Below the pieces are notes generated by a model. The model was not told the DNA's origin and did not search any database. It saw only the letters and a program-made list of their open reading frames with translations. From Nyssa sinensis (taxonomy: Eukaryota > Streptophyta > Magnoliopsida > Cornales > Nyssaceae), in assembly GCA_008638375.1 (NCBI GenBank), contig CM018046.1:39795706-39859705 (forward strand): a stretch of DNA of 64,000 bases. The letters run 5' to 3'. Below, in pieces: positions 1-10,822 of this stretch. The first letter of the stretch is position 1; every line of letters begins with the position of its first letter. Position numbers and translations under genes: made by a program.

Positions 1-207
1 AAAAAAACAAGAACACAGCTAACATGATTTTAATGGAGTTCTTCACCTAGACATTGCCCTTTTTGCTTAGACCTTGCTGGCAAATGTTCCTCATGCTCAA
101 GAATCCATGAGTAGTTTGGTTCCACTATACCCAAAAGGCTTCCCTGCAAGATTTTGAATTGATAAGAGAAGTAAAGATCTCTAAAGAGGTATGTGTGTGT
201 GGGACGC

Positions 208-227
208 GGGGGGGGGGGGGGGGGGGG
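208..227. repeat. 20-base poly-G run
   Basis: An uninterrupted run of 20 G residues lies inside otherwise AT-rich DNA and follows a short GT repeat. Runs like this are prone to replication slippage and sequencing error, so the exact length is uncertain. Confidence 0.9.
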
Positions 228-310
228 ATTTACATGACTTGTCCAATGATTTAGTTGAAAATTTGTACGATGATTTTGATTTGAAATATAACAACAAATG
301 TTTAATTAAC

Positions 311-511
311 ATCGTGAGGTGTGGAAGTTTAATTATAATACAGACATTAATTAGTCAATCCAAACAATTAGATATAATAACAATATAAATGTTTTTTCAA
401 GTCATTTTTAAATAATATCTTGAGGTGTGGTAATTTAATTATAATATAGATATTAGTCAATCCAAACAATTAGATTTGATAAAAATGTAAATGTTTTTTA
501 AATTATTTTTA
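311..511. repeat. Direct repeat of about 100 bp, two copies
   Basis: The segment starting TGAGGTGTGG at 315 recurs at 421. In both copies the same order follows: AATTTAATTATAATA-like text, GTCAATCCAAACAATTAGAT, and a T-rich end containing AAATGTTTTTT. The copies run roughly 311-405 and 417-511 and differ by scattered substitutions and small indels. It is a local tandem duplication with no coding content. Confidence 0.75.
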
Positions 512-2001
512 ATAAAATAACACCCAAAAAAAATAAGTAGAAGAAAAGTGCAGTCATATTATGGACATTAGATAATCCAATGATCTTTAAGTACATCCTA
601 ACCTGTCTTTTGCTTGCTACTTAAGCATTCAAATTGAGAATTAATTAATATTTATGTTCCTCAGAAGTAGAGTACATTCAGCAATAGCTCTTGGGTTACT
701 GTCGGTGCCTTAATCCATTTCCTAGCAAGTTTCATAAATCATTATACTGATCAATGAAACTCCTCCTCATCACAAACTAAAAAAAAAATTAAATAAAAAG
801 AAAGGAAAGCTATCAAACACTTGGAACAACAGCTTAAATGCAACTATCTCATCATTTACAGAGGACAACTTCAATTAGTCTCACCAACCTCATAGGCAGC
901 TTGGTTAGAGATACAGATAAGTGAGAATGTAAGGTTCTCGATTTAATAGTTCACTGAGTGTTGAGACCAACTTTTCTTCACATAAAATTTGTGTAAAATA
1001 ACTGTGAAAAGAATCTCAATGTACGATCCGGTTACACGTGAGTGAAAGTTACGATCGGTGGATTGGTTTCAGGTGACCAAAACTTTATCCCTTTTAATAT
1101 TATGTAGTTATATATGAGTTAACTTCTGAATTGAAATGTTCTTGTACTTTAAACTGTGTTGTTAAAACTTAATTGATCGGTTCTTTAATGAATTATACCT
1201 GAGGAAAGAAAGAAAAAGCATCCACATCCTTCATTTTAATTCCTAAAATATCTTCTAAACAACTTTCTGCAACCAAAAACAAAACAAAACATGTCATGTC
1301 ATATTCTAATATTTGATCTTTAACTGTAACTGCAATCAATACATTTTTCTGTCAAGGGATATATCAAATATATATAGGACTGTGATTTTATGTGAGTGGT
1401 GAATATTTTATTACATTGTAGTTATATTATTCTTTAGTTAAAGAGAGGTCTTTTTAATTATATTATAATTAATTATATTAATTCTAAAATAATAAAAATA
1501 GAATATTATTGCAGTAGCAAGATCCAAGTAAGTCTACAATTTTTTTTTATTTAGGGAATATAATATAATATTTAGGTAATGGATTCAATTATATATCTAA
1601 AGAACTTAGAATTGCTCATCATTGAATGATTAGTGTCTAAAAAAAGAATCATACGAGGTTTAAGTAGCAATTCCATTATATCCATCTTTCATAATCAAGA
1701 TAGAAAGGACATATTTATAGAAAAATATAGTAGTATTTTATATTCAGAAACGCAACTACAAACCAATATTATCTTTAAAACAGTCGTCACCTTATAATAT
1801 ATTTTCTATTTGTTTAAAGAAAAATATGTGGCTAACATATCTTTTGTGGTAAATGTGTTAACTCATTATTTAAATGAAGATAGTTAAGATTTTGATATCA
1901 GTAAAATAAAACAATCATTTTTAGTAGTGCTAACAGAGCTTAATTCGTCCCATTTGCATAGCAAAGAGACTACTGACCAGACATTTGAGAATTAATATAA
2001 A

Positions 2002-2040
2002 AACACACACACACACACACACAGATATATATATATATAT
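2002..2040. repeat. (CA)n-(TA)n microsatellite
   Basis: About ten CA units are followed by about eight TA units. The same compound structure closes the second copy of the surrounding duplication, at 2381-2413. Confidence 0.9.
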
Positions 2041-2240
2041 GTTTATGTATCTCATTATCCATCTTTCATAATCAAGATAGAAAGGACACGTTTATAAAAA
2101 ATAACGTAGGTTTTTATAGTCAGGAACACAACTACAAACCAATATCCTCTTAAAACAGTCTTCACCTTAATTATAATATATTTCTGTTTGTTTAAAGAAA
2201 AATATGGGGTAAACATATCTTTTGTGGTATATGTGTTAGC

Positions 2241-2245
<5 letters not shown>

Positions 2246-2279
<34 letters not shown>
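2246..2279. repeat. (TA)n microsatellite
   Basis: Perfect TA dinucleotide repeat of about 17 units, inside the second copy of the 360 bp duplication and absent from the first. Confidence 0.9.
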
Positions 2280-2281
<2 letters not shown>

Positions 2282-2875
2282 TAAAATAAAAGAATCATTT
2301 TTAGCTGTGCTAACAGAGTTTTGTCCCATTTGCATAGCAAAGAGACTAATGACCAGACATTTGAGAATTAATATAAATACACACACAGATATATATATAT
2401 ATATATATATATAGTATGTATCTCAATTTTCTTCCAATCTTTACAGGCCAATATTTTGGTGGCAATAATACAAAAGCTTTGTAGGGCCGGCCCTCGGACT
2501 TAAGCACAGATTAGAGGCAGCTAATTACTTCATTTGTGTCCGAAGACGCAGTATTATTGGTCGAAGATGATGTTGTCATCGAGATCATCAAGAAGATAAT
2601 ATTAATTTTATATGATGAAATATGACAAATTAGCTCATGTAATTAGACTCCATGGGAACACTTAGTTGGAAGAATCCCAAGAAGCCAAAGTGCTCTCAAT
2701 TATTTGGGCTAGTCAATTAAGATTAACATAATTATGCTTCTTTCTTCTAGTCCTATTTCACACCTCATGGTTCATCATCATAATCATGCTTTTAAAATAA
2801 ATTAAGGAATTACATGCACATGTGCATTTTTATATATACTATATGATGTCCACTCTTAAAACACATTATATATAC

Positions 2876-2912
<37 letters not shown>

Positions 2913-3155
2913 GTCCTAGGAGTTATATTACCAATTTTCTACTAAATAGGCCTATGTAGAAACATAATTTATTATGCATTGGAAGAAACTAATTAATCAT
3001 GGGTAAATATTTCTTTTGTGCATTAATCATATGTATCTTTAAAATTTTTAAAGTAAAAGACTAGCTTGTTTAAGCTCCAAGCTTTAAATACTACTAACCT
3101 GATTAAAGTATATGAAATCATAAAAAAGGATGAACTTGAAACTGAAAATAAATAT

Positions 3156-3685
3156 TGATGCTGCACCTTGTGGTCGATAGGGGCTCCGAACTCCGTTGCT
3201 TGAGAAATACTTAAAGAGAAGGATCAGAGGGCCACCGGATTGACTCCAGCAGTAACTGCTCCAATGCTTAAGTCAATAAATTGAATTGAAAGACTTTAAT
3301 GTAAACCAAAGAATGAGCATGAATCTAATAACGTACCTTAGAGTCTTATTTATAGGCTAGAGATTTCCTAAGTTGATTAAGATTTGGAGCCACGAATATA
3401 GGGATTTGATCGCTAGAGAATGACAGTTATCAAGTTGGATACTGCGTTTGAGAGATATCCGGAAGTGGCAGTTTCCTTGTTGAAAAATGTTTCCTTATCC
3501 GTAGCTCGGTAGGATGTTTAGGGCGGTGACGAGCTCTGAGCCCTAAGGGACGCTCTGAAGGCCTTGTGCACAGACCTGTGAGCTCTGAAGGTTGGGTGTT
3601 TAACTCTGCTCTGTACGGCTGAGCTTTAGCTGGTCTGTAGTTACACGTGTTACATGGAGATTAGTCTATCACTTTGTGGTATATC
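3156..3685 (-). repeat. 3' LTR of Tat-1
   Basis: This is the left LTR, downstream with respect to gag-pol. It matches 13264-13794 along its whole length with many transitions. The inner edge has lost the terminal A present in the other LTR (TATATC, then GTTAC). Confidence 0.9.
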
Positions 3686-3703
3686 GTTACCCCCCCGAGC
3701 CTT
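3686..3703 (-). promoter_or_regulatory. Polypurine tract of Tat-1
   Basis: On the minus strand a G-rich run (CTCGGGGGGGTAAC) abuts the 3' LTR, where plus-strand DNA synthesis is primed. The same arrangement is seen at 14852-14870 in Tat-2. Confidence 0.75.
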
Positions 3704-3884
3704 AGTTTGAGCTTAACGTGTAACTAGGGCTATGAGCTCGAAAAGTCAGGCGTCTTATCTTTCCGATTTTCAAGACGACTGTTGGCGTGTCATTTATTAT
3801 GCAGCCAATGGTTGGGCTTTCGAAGCCATTATTGTGTACAACCGTCACAGCGGTTCGGCTTGGTGGGCCCATATTTTGAAAACA

Positions 3885-3892
3885 TATATAAA
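3885..3892 (+). promoter_or_regulatory. TATA box of the antisense gene of Tat-1
   Basis: TATATAAA, followed by AGAGGGGGA, lies about 235 bp upstream of the antisense gene's ATG. The corresponding place in Tat-2 has TATAAAAA followed by GAGAGGGA, about 207 bp before its ATG. The shared position in two diverged elements supports a dedicated promoter. Confidence 0.55.
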
Positions 3893-4119
3893 GAGGGGGA
3901 GAGGCTTAGTACGCCGTTTCCCTCACCATTTTCACTGTACTCGAAAGAGAAGAAGAAATCCTGCTATTGTTGAACCAAAGCATCTAGTGAATCGTGAGAA
4001 GTGCCTATTGCTTGAATGCTCCCATTTCTGTTTGACTTCAGGTTTGATTAGTCTCTCTTTCTTTTTCGTTCTTTTCCTATTGAAAATCCTATTTCCCCCC
4101 CCTTTTTTGTTTCTTGGAA

Positions 4120-6035
4120 ATGTCGGCCTCTTCTTCTTCCTCTAGTACTAGTGATGGCGCATGAAGCTCTTAAGAGACGATTGTGCCATCTCGTATCCAA
4201 ACCATAGATAGTAATCTTTCCGTTAATACTAAAAATAGGTCAAAAGAGTCCCTCTCTAGTTCGGAGGTTAGAATAGTTAACACTTTTATTGAACCTAGGA
4301 ACAGGGCTGAGGAGGCCTCTGGCCGGTCCTCCCAAAGAGAGGAAGGTGAGAGTGCTATTACTCAGGACATGATTGATGACCTGAGGATAAAATATGATTT
4401 CCCCCCAAATGTCACTTGTAGAGTTTCAAGTTCTTTAGATCGCCCATTTGATGTCTAGGAGGGTGAAATTTGTGTCTATCTCGCTTGGTTTGAGATAGGA
4501 TTGAGACTCCCTCTTCCTGACCTGGTTAGGAAGTTTTTCTGTTGGTTTAACATTTGTCTTGCAGACCTTAATCTTAATAGTTGGAGGCACCTGTTAGGAT
4601 TCATAGTGTTAGGGCACCAGAACAATGTTGACGTGTCCCTTGATTTGATCTGTAGCAATATGGATCTGAAATAGATGAGGTTGGAAGGCCTCTTTTACAT
4701 GTCTTTTGATAGAGGGTTCAGACCCCTTTCCTCTATACCCACTTCCAATAAGACTTGGAAGAAGTGGTATTTTTTCGTGGGAAGAGGATGGGAGCTCGAG
4801 GACTTCCAAGATCATATCTCAACATTCCCCCGGAGTACGGGGTTTAAGGGTGAGACCCCATTTTCTTGTGACTGTTCTAGTTCTGTCTTATATTTTCACT
4901 TCCGAACTGCTCAACTGATCCTTGTTCTCATGTCTTCTGTGCAAATAAGAGCGCTTGGAAGAGGTCTATTTTTACAACCGACCTCTAGAGTCGGTACCAT
5001 CAGCTCTTTCAAACCCCAAACCGAGCTCACACAGTTATTGTAACCAAGGAAAACCTGATGGTGGCTAATAAAAGTGCGGAGGGGCTCAAGAAATCAATTT
5101 TGGGCACATAGATTCTTGAGCCTTCAAAGAAGAAGGTGGGAGAGGCTTCTTTTTCTGCTGAACAACCCCTCCAAGTAAAGAGGAGCAGGTTGGTTTCTAG
5201 TTCTTTTTAACATACACCGTTTGAGGATGAGAGGGAGGCCCCCACCCCCATATCAATAATCCTTCCTGCCCCTATCGTTCTAAGTAGATGAACTGGGAAG
5301 GGGAAGACGGTTGCCACAGCCCCTTAATCGTCTGAGGGTTTTGACTACTTGGCCGCAAAAAAGGCGTTTGATGATTTATGGGCCAAGGGCCCTCACCGAT
5401 ATAGGGGGAAAAATTCGGATAAACTAATGACCGAGATGATGAATCTCTAGATGAAGGTAACTACTGAAGGTTTCCTTTTCTCTCTTTTACTTGTTTGCGT
5501 TATACTTGGCATGTTCTGACTTGTTTGCTTTATGTTTTACAGAGTATGCATAGTCTGGTTGCTCTGATGGTGACTCATTCAAACTTAGAAGAAGTTGATA
5601 AACTTCAAGCTGAGCTGGATGAGGTCAGACTGCAGCTAGGGACAGCTCAGTTTGCAGCTCATGCTGCTAAGGAGAAGCTAAAAAAGGCTTCCAATTCTCT
5701 GGTTGTCTTGGAATCTGAGAAGGATCTTCATGCTCGGAGGACAGAAGAACTTCAAAAAGAGTTGTACGATCTTCGGTATGCCTATGATCAGAAGCACCAA
5801 GACTCAGTCGACTCTGCCAAAGTTGAAACTGAATGCGGAGATGAAGGCTAAAGTCGAGGAAATGGGTTGGGAGCTGGTTCAGCATGGATATGACACCTTC
5901 AGGTCCAAGCTTTTTGCAAAATTTATAGACTTTGATCTATCAGCGATCAAAGGTGCTAAAGCCTCTTCTCTCGATGCTGAGGTTCTGAGCAAGAATGGCG
6001 GAGCAACTCCTTCTAAACTCCCTCCAGTAGAATAG
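4120..6035 (+). pseudogene. Antisense extra gene (aORF) of Tat-1, gypsy-type transposon-domain protein
   Basis: A gene on the strand opposite to gag-pol, between integrase and the 3' LTR. It starts MSASSSSSS at 4120. The domain at roughly 4340-4850 contains PPNVTCRV, EICVYLAWFEIGLRLPL, NSWRHLLGF and FYMSFDRGFRPLSSIPT. This resembles the plant 'putative gypsy type transposon' domain (PF04195 as I recall it; not searched). A basic segment and a coiled coil (LQAELDEVRLQLGTAQ, EELQKELYDL) follow, ending near VEEMGWELVQHGY. Introns are inferred at 4850 to about 4944 (acceptor decayed) and 5457-5542 (GT...TTTTACAG). At least four in-frame stops and a frameshift near 5830 make it a pseudogene. The protein's function is unknown. 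Confidence 0.75.
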
Positions 6036-6764
6036 GATCTTGTTTTGTGTATTTTGTGCTTTTTATTTTTTTATTACTGATGTACTTGAACACTTTTATC
6101 AATGAAATTAAATTTCTTCAGAGCTTGAATGTCTTTACCCTTCTGAACTGCAACACTTGTAAATTCTAAAGATTGTTGTGGATGCCAAGTAGACTCAGTA
6201 CTGTCCCAAGTCATTGTTGCCCTGTAATATAGGATTGGGCTCTTGCCCTCATAATTAGTGTAAACCAAGATGTTCTAGAACAATCTTTATTTCAAACCAG
6301 TCCTGTGTCTAGTTATGATCAGGAGGCTGTCTTCCGAACAAAGCAACTTGTAATAATTTGCACAAATCTGTTAACATAATTTGATAATGCTTGTGCATCC
6401 CTCTTAAAGTTAGAATAGAGTAGAAAAACCAGAATAAGTAACTGGGCAGTTGAATCAAAAACTAGTACTAAGTAACTTGAGTAGGAGAACTTGCAATGAT
6501 TATGGTTTGTTGGATGACTTATGATAACAAATAGTCCATAGTGAGGATTTGTGTCCACCAGGACTTAACTAAGTAATTGAATTAATCAAAACCTTTGCTC
6601 ATCAGAAGAATAAATAACATGTTTCCTAAGATCAAATCTTCTTTAGATAGGGCCTGAACAGGAAGCTTCGTAATAACTGAACCAGAATTGGTAATTGCGT
6701 ATATATATTTTGTCTTTAGTATAGGGGGTAACTGAGCAGGTTCATCTCTGTACAGAGATGGTGC
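6036..6764. other. Non-coding spacer between antisense gene and repeat array (Tat-1)
   Basis: I see no coding region. The first part (6036-6100) includes TCAATGAAATTAAATTTCTTC, which closely matches Tat-2 around 17425 (ATAAATGAAATTTGACTTCTTC) and probably lies at the 3' end of the antisense transcript. Short CTTGTAA-type motifs recur, as in the Tat-2 spacer. Confidence 0.5.
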
Positions 6765-7436
6765 AGACCTGTATCACTTGCACAAGCTACAAGGTTTTTA
6801 GGGGTCTGTTCTTTACGATGGACCAGACTAGGAGGTCTGTGCATTGAATGGACCAGGCCTGAAGGACTTGTAATGGATACAAGGCTTTAGGGGTCAATAT
6901 GTTGGACCAGACCTGGAGGTTTGTGCATTGAGGTGACCAAGCCTGAAGGACTTGTAGTAGATACAATACTTCAAGGGTCTATACGATGGACCAGACCTGG
7001 GGGTCTGTGCATTGAGGTGACCAGGCCTGAAGGACTTGTAGTGGATACAAGACTTCAGGGGTCAATACGCTGGACCAGACCTGGGAGTCCGTGCATTGAG
7101 GTGACCAGGCTTGAGGACTTATAGTAGATACAAGACTTTAGGGGTCTATACGCTGGACCAAACCTAGGGGTCTGTGCATTGAGGTGACCAGGCCTGAAGG
7201 ACTTGTAGTGGATACAAGACTTCAGGGGTCAATACGCTGGACTAGACCTGGGGGTCTGTGCATTGAGATGGACCAGGACTGAAGGACTTGTAATGGATAC
7301 AAGGCTTCAGGGGTCAATACGCTAGACCAGATCTAGGGGTCTGTGCATGGAGGTGACCAGGCTTGAAGGACTTATAGTGGATACAAAACATCAGGGGTCA
7401 ATATGCTGGACCAGACTTGGGGGTCTGTGCATTGAA
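6765..7436. repeat. 84 bp tandem repeat array, about 8 units
   Basis: The unit contains GGACCAGACCTGGGGGTCTG, TGCATTGAGGTGACCAGGCC, TGAAGGACTTGTAGTGGATA and CAAGACTTCAGGGGTCAATA. GCATTGA recurs about every 84 bp, near 6841, 6925, 7009, 7093, 7177, 7261, 7345 and 7429. Units are about 85-95% alike and some lose a few bases. The array sits just after the pol stop codon in the 3' untranslated region of Tat-1. It produces long plus-strand open frames that are not genes. Confidence 0.9.
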
Positions 7437-7476
7437 AGGAGAATACTTTTCTAAAGGGGTGTGAAAGAGAAAAGCT

Positions 7477-8829
7477 TTATTGATAATATTTTCGTAAATG
7501 TTCTATATTCCAAGGCCTGGGAACAGGTTTTCCAGCCATGTTTTCTAACCAGTATGTGGTAGGTCTGATAACCTTTATTACTTTGTAAGGACCCTCCTAG
7601 TTGGGCGAAAGCTTTCCCATAGTGGGATCTTTAGTATTTGGGAACACCCTTCTCAGGATAAGATCCCCAATCCGAAAGCTGATAGGTTTTAGCCCCAGTT
7701 TAGAGTTGTTGATCATCCTGTGCTGATATGCTTCCATCCTGATCCTAGCTTGATCTTTTTTTTTCTCAAGTAAGTCTAAGTTTTCTACAAGTTGCTGATC
7801 GTTGCTCTTTTAGTTGAAAGCTTCAGTCCTTAGGGTAGGCATACCGATCTTAACAGGAATCACCGCTTCGGTACCATAGGCAAGGGAGAAGGGAGTTTCA
7901 AAGGTAGGTGTTCTTCTGGTAGTTCTATAGGCTTAGAGAACTCCAGGGAGTTCTTCAACCCATCTTCCCTTGGTTTCTTCCAACTTCTTCTTAAGGGCAT
8001 TAAGGATTGTTCGGTTGGTGACCTCTGCTTGCCCGTTGGATTGGGGATGGCCTAGAGAGGCAAAATGTTGACAGATGTGCAAGTCTTGGCAGAATTTCTT
8101 AAAAACTTTACCAGCAAACTGTGTACCATTGTCTGAGATGATAACGCGTGGTATGTCGAACCTGCAGATTATGTTCTTCCAAGTGAAGTTCTTGACTTCT
8201 TTCTCTGTAATGTGTGTTAGGGGCTCTACTTTTGCCCACTTGGAGAAATAGTCAATGGCCACCAAAAGATATTTCCTATTTGGTGTGGCCTTTGGTAGTG
8301 GGCCTATGATGTCCATCCCCCACTGAGCAAAGGGCCATGGACTGACAATAGGAATGAGCTCATGGTGGGGTTGGTGTTGCTAGGGAGCAAACCATTGACA
8401 TTTGTCACACCTCTGGACGTACTCTTGTGCTTGTTTCAACATGCTCGGCCAATAGTAGCCCTATGCTAAAGCTCGGTGGGCTATAGTTCTGCCTCCATTG
8501 TGGTTTCCACAAATTCTTCGTGTATTTCAGCCAGGATATACTTGGATTCTTCTAGAGTTAAACACCTTAGCAAGGGTTGAGAATAGGATCTTCTGTAGAG
8601 CTTCCCGTTCATGATTAGGTACCGAGTTGCCCTAATTCGGATCTTTCTGGCTTTGTTCTTGTCTTCTGGAAGGAGCCCTCTTTCTAGGTATTGGAGGATG
8701 GGAGTCATCCGGCTCTGGGTTTGCTCTGTAGTTTGGGCAACTTGGACCTCTTTTATGCTTCGTTCTAATTGATGGGATATTTTCATCGTGGATTCTCCTT
8801 CGGCTTTGATGTGAAAGGCCATATTGGCC
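7477..8829 (-). pseudogene. Integrase region of Tat-1 pol
   Basis: This is the last pol domain, which joins retroelement cDNA to the chromosome. An N-terminal part lies near 8481-8822 (GKLYRRSYSQPLL). The catalytic core follows with Asp in IDYFSKW, Asp in ISDNGTQF and Glu in NGQAEVTNRT. The C-terminal EGPYKV motif is near 7590, and the frame ends with HLRKYYQ and a stop at 7477. The D-D-E triad is present, but stops interrupt the zinc-binding stretch (about 8330-8480) and the segment after ELPGVL. No chromodomain follows, as expected for Tat rather than a chromovirus. Confidence 0.88.
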
Positions 8830-9599
8830 TAGTGCATCAGCTTCTGGAGTTCTGACCTCTTTCAATTTTCTGGATTGTGAATTTTTGGAAGGATTACTTC
8901 AAGTAATTTCACTAGCTCTGAGTACCGGAGCATTCTATCATCTTTGATGAAAAACTCTCCCAGTACTTGGCTTACCACCAATTGGGAATTAGAGAAGACC
9001 TCGAGATTCTAAGCCTTGTATTCTAGAGCTAGTTTCAATCCAAGCATAAGGGCCTCGTATTCTGCTTCATTGTTAGAAGCTCTGAACCCCAGACTTACTG
9101 CCTTTTCTGCCATAAGCCTATCAGGGGATCGTAGCACCAAGCCGACGCCAAAACCATGGTCGGTAGAAGATCCATCAGTATAAAACTGCCATGTCCCAGA
9201 GCTTTCACGGAGCTGTGCTTTATCTTGTAATGTTGGGGTGAATTCGGCGACGAAATCGGACCAAGGCTTTCCTTTTGATGGAGGTCCGTGGAACATAAGA
9301 TATGTCAAATTCTCCCTAATTCTACTTGACCACTTGACCAGTCGTCCTGAGACTTCTGGCTTTCGAAGTACCGACTTTAGCAGATAGGCCGTTGGGATCT
9401 CAATGAGATAAGCCTGAAAGTAGGGTCTGAGCTTCCGTGCTGAGGTTATTAGGGCGAAGGCTAATTTCTCAATCTCTGGATATCCTTTTTCTGTGTCTAG
9501 TAGCGCCCTGCTGACATAGAATATGGGCTTTTGGATTCCCTTATCCTGCCTGACCACTATAGAACTGACAGCAGTTTTTAGAGACAGCAAGGTAGAGGA
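8830..9599 (-). pseudogene. Dual RNase H region of Tat-1 pol
   Basis: Two RNase H-like domains lie in series. The first follows RT (IQKPIFYVSRALLDTEKGYPEIEKL and following, about 9350-9590). The second starts at WQFYTDGSSTDHGFGVGLVL and includes NNEAEYEALMLGLKLALEY (about 9009-9190), continuing with decay to about 8865. The second has the Asp (TDGS) and Glu (EAEYEAL) pattern of an RNase H that cuts RNA in RNA/DNA hybrids. An additional, archaeal-like RNase H is a published hallmark of Tat elements. A stop near 9008 and later stops break the domain. Confidence 0.87.
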
Positions 9600-10770
9600 T
9601 TAGCTTTTCCCCTTAGACTGGCTTTGACAAGAATTCAGGCGAAGCCAGGTACTCCTTCAGCGCTTGAAAGGTCTTTTCACATTCCTCTGACCACTGCAGG
9701 GCTCTGTTACCTTTTAGGGCTTTGAAAAACGGTAAACAACGATCAGTGGATTTGGAGATAAATCTGCTTAGAACTGCAATTTTGCCGTTCAGAGCCTGAA
9801 TGTATTTCTTGGTCTTCGGCGATTCTAACCTAATCAATGCCCTAATCTGAGAAGGGTCCGCTTTTATACCTCTCTGAGAGACTATGTACCCTAAGAACTT
9901 CCCTTTAGTTACACCAAAGGTGCACTTCGAGGGATTCAGTTTCATCTTATGTTGCTTCAGGATGTCAAATGTCTAGGCTAAGTGTTGGAGGTGGCTACCT
10001 TTTTGTAGGCTCTTGACCAGCATGTCATCAATGCAAACTTCCATGGTACTGCCGATCAGAGGATTGAACATCTTGTTGACTAGACGCTGATATGTTACCT
10101 CAACATTCTTTAGGCCGAACAACATCACTCTATAGCAATAGAGACCTTGCTCAGTTATGAATGTTGTCTTTTCTTGGTCTGGAGGGTATATCTGGATCTG
10201 GTTATATCCAGAGTAAGCATCCATGAAGCTCATAAGTTCATGTCCTACAGTAGCATTAACCAGCTGATCTATCCTTGGCAGTGGAAAGCTGTCTTTTGGG
10301 CAGGCCTTGTTGAGGTCTGTATAATCAACACAAACTCTCCACTTTCTGTTTTTCTTTTTGACTAGAACAGTGTTAGCAAGCTATTCTAGATAGAATGCCT
10401 CTCTATCATCTTGGCTTCTAGTAGCCTCTGGACCTCCTCATTAATGAAATGATGTCGCTCTGGAGTGAGTAGCCTTCTTTTTTGTCTCACTAGGGGGTGA
10501 TCAGGATCTACCATCAACTTATGGGTGATGAGGTCTAAGTCTATGCCCTCCATATCCTTTGTTTCCCAGGTGAACACTGAGAGGTTGTTTCTTAAGAATC
10601 TTATCATCTCTTCTTGTTCGGTAAGTGTCAGGTCCGAACCAATCTGTAAGTAACGCCCTTGTTTTTTTGAGCTGACCAACACCTTGATGGGGTCTCTTAC
10701 GGGCTTGGCCCTACTGTCCCTTCCTCTAGGGCTCAAAAGCTCATCAATTCTGGAAGGGCAGTCTTCCACC
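9600..10770 (-). pseudogene. Reverse transcriptase of Tat-1 pol
   Basis: The RT copies element RNA into DNA. Visible parts are HPLVRQKRRLLTPERHHFI near 10490, MSFMDAYSGYNQI near 10230, a catalytic box reading MEVCIDDMLVKS near 10030 (the family usually has Tyr where Cys stands here), and the thumb/connection MKLNPSKCTFGVTKGKFLGY near 9940. Stops at about 10385, 9972 and 9612 split it into pieces. The two catalytic Asp remain. Confidence 0.9.
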
Positions 10771-10822
10771 TCGTGATGGTGGTGAGGTCTGGATCCATGC
10801 CTTTACGAGTGTGTAGTAATTG

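Larger units (their letters stand above)
1681..2413. repeat. Tandem duplication of about 360 bp carrying TA/CA microsatellites
   Basis: A block beginning TCCATCTTTCATAATCAAGA at 1681 is repeated from 2058. Both copies keep the same order of landmarks: AACTACAAACCAATAT, TTTAAAGAAAAATATG, TCTTTTGTGGTA, TTTGCATAGCAAAGAGAC, and a closing CA then TA repeat (2002-2040 and 2381-2413). The second copy has gained an internal TA tract (2246-2279). Microsatellite ends at both copies suggest slippage or unequal exchange. Confidence 0.8.
1..3150. other. AT-rich intergenic DNA, no gene seen
   Basis: I see no coding region, RNA gene or recognisable mobile element here apart from the repeats listed separately. 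All open frames are short and lie in AT-rich or simple-sequence DNA. The stretch reads like old intergenic sequence left of the first retrotransposon. Degraded unclassified transposon pieces may be hidden in it. Confidence 0.6.

Noticed and set aside
191..388. Plus-strand open frame of 65 codons
   Set aside because: It is made by the poly-G run (a Gly string) and AT-rich DNA; no family resemblance.
6921..7124. Repetitive plus-strand open frame in the 84 bp array
   Set aside because: 84 is divisible by three, so one frame stays open by arithmetic; it encodes repeats of the array and lies in an untranslated spacer.
6765..7436. CRISPR-like regular repeats
   Set aside because: The units are contiguous 84 bp tandem copies with no unique spacers, in a plant retrotransposon.
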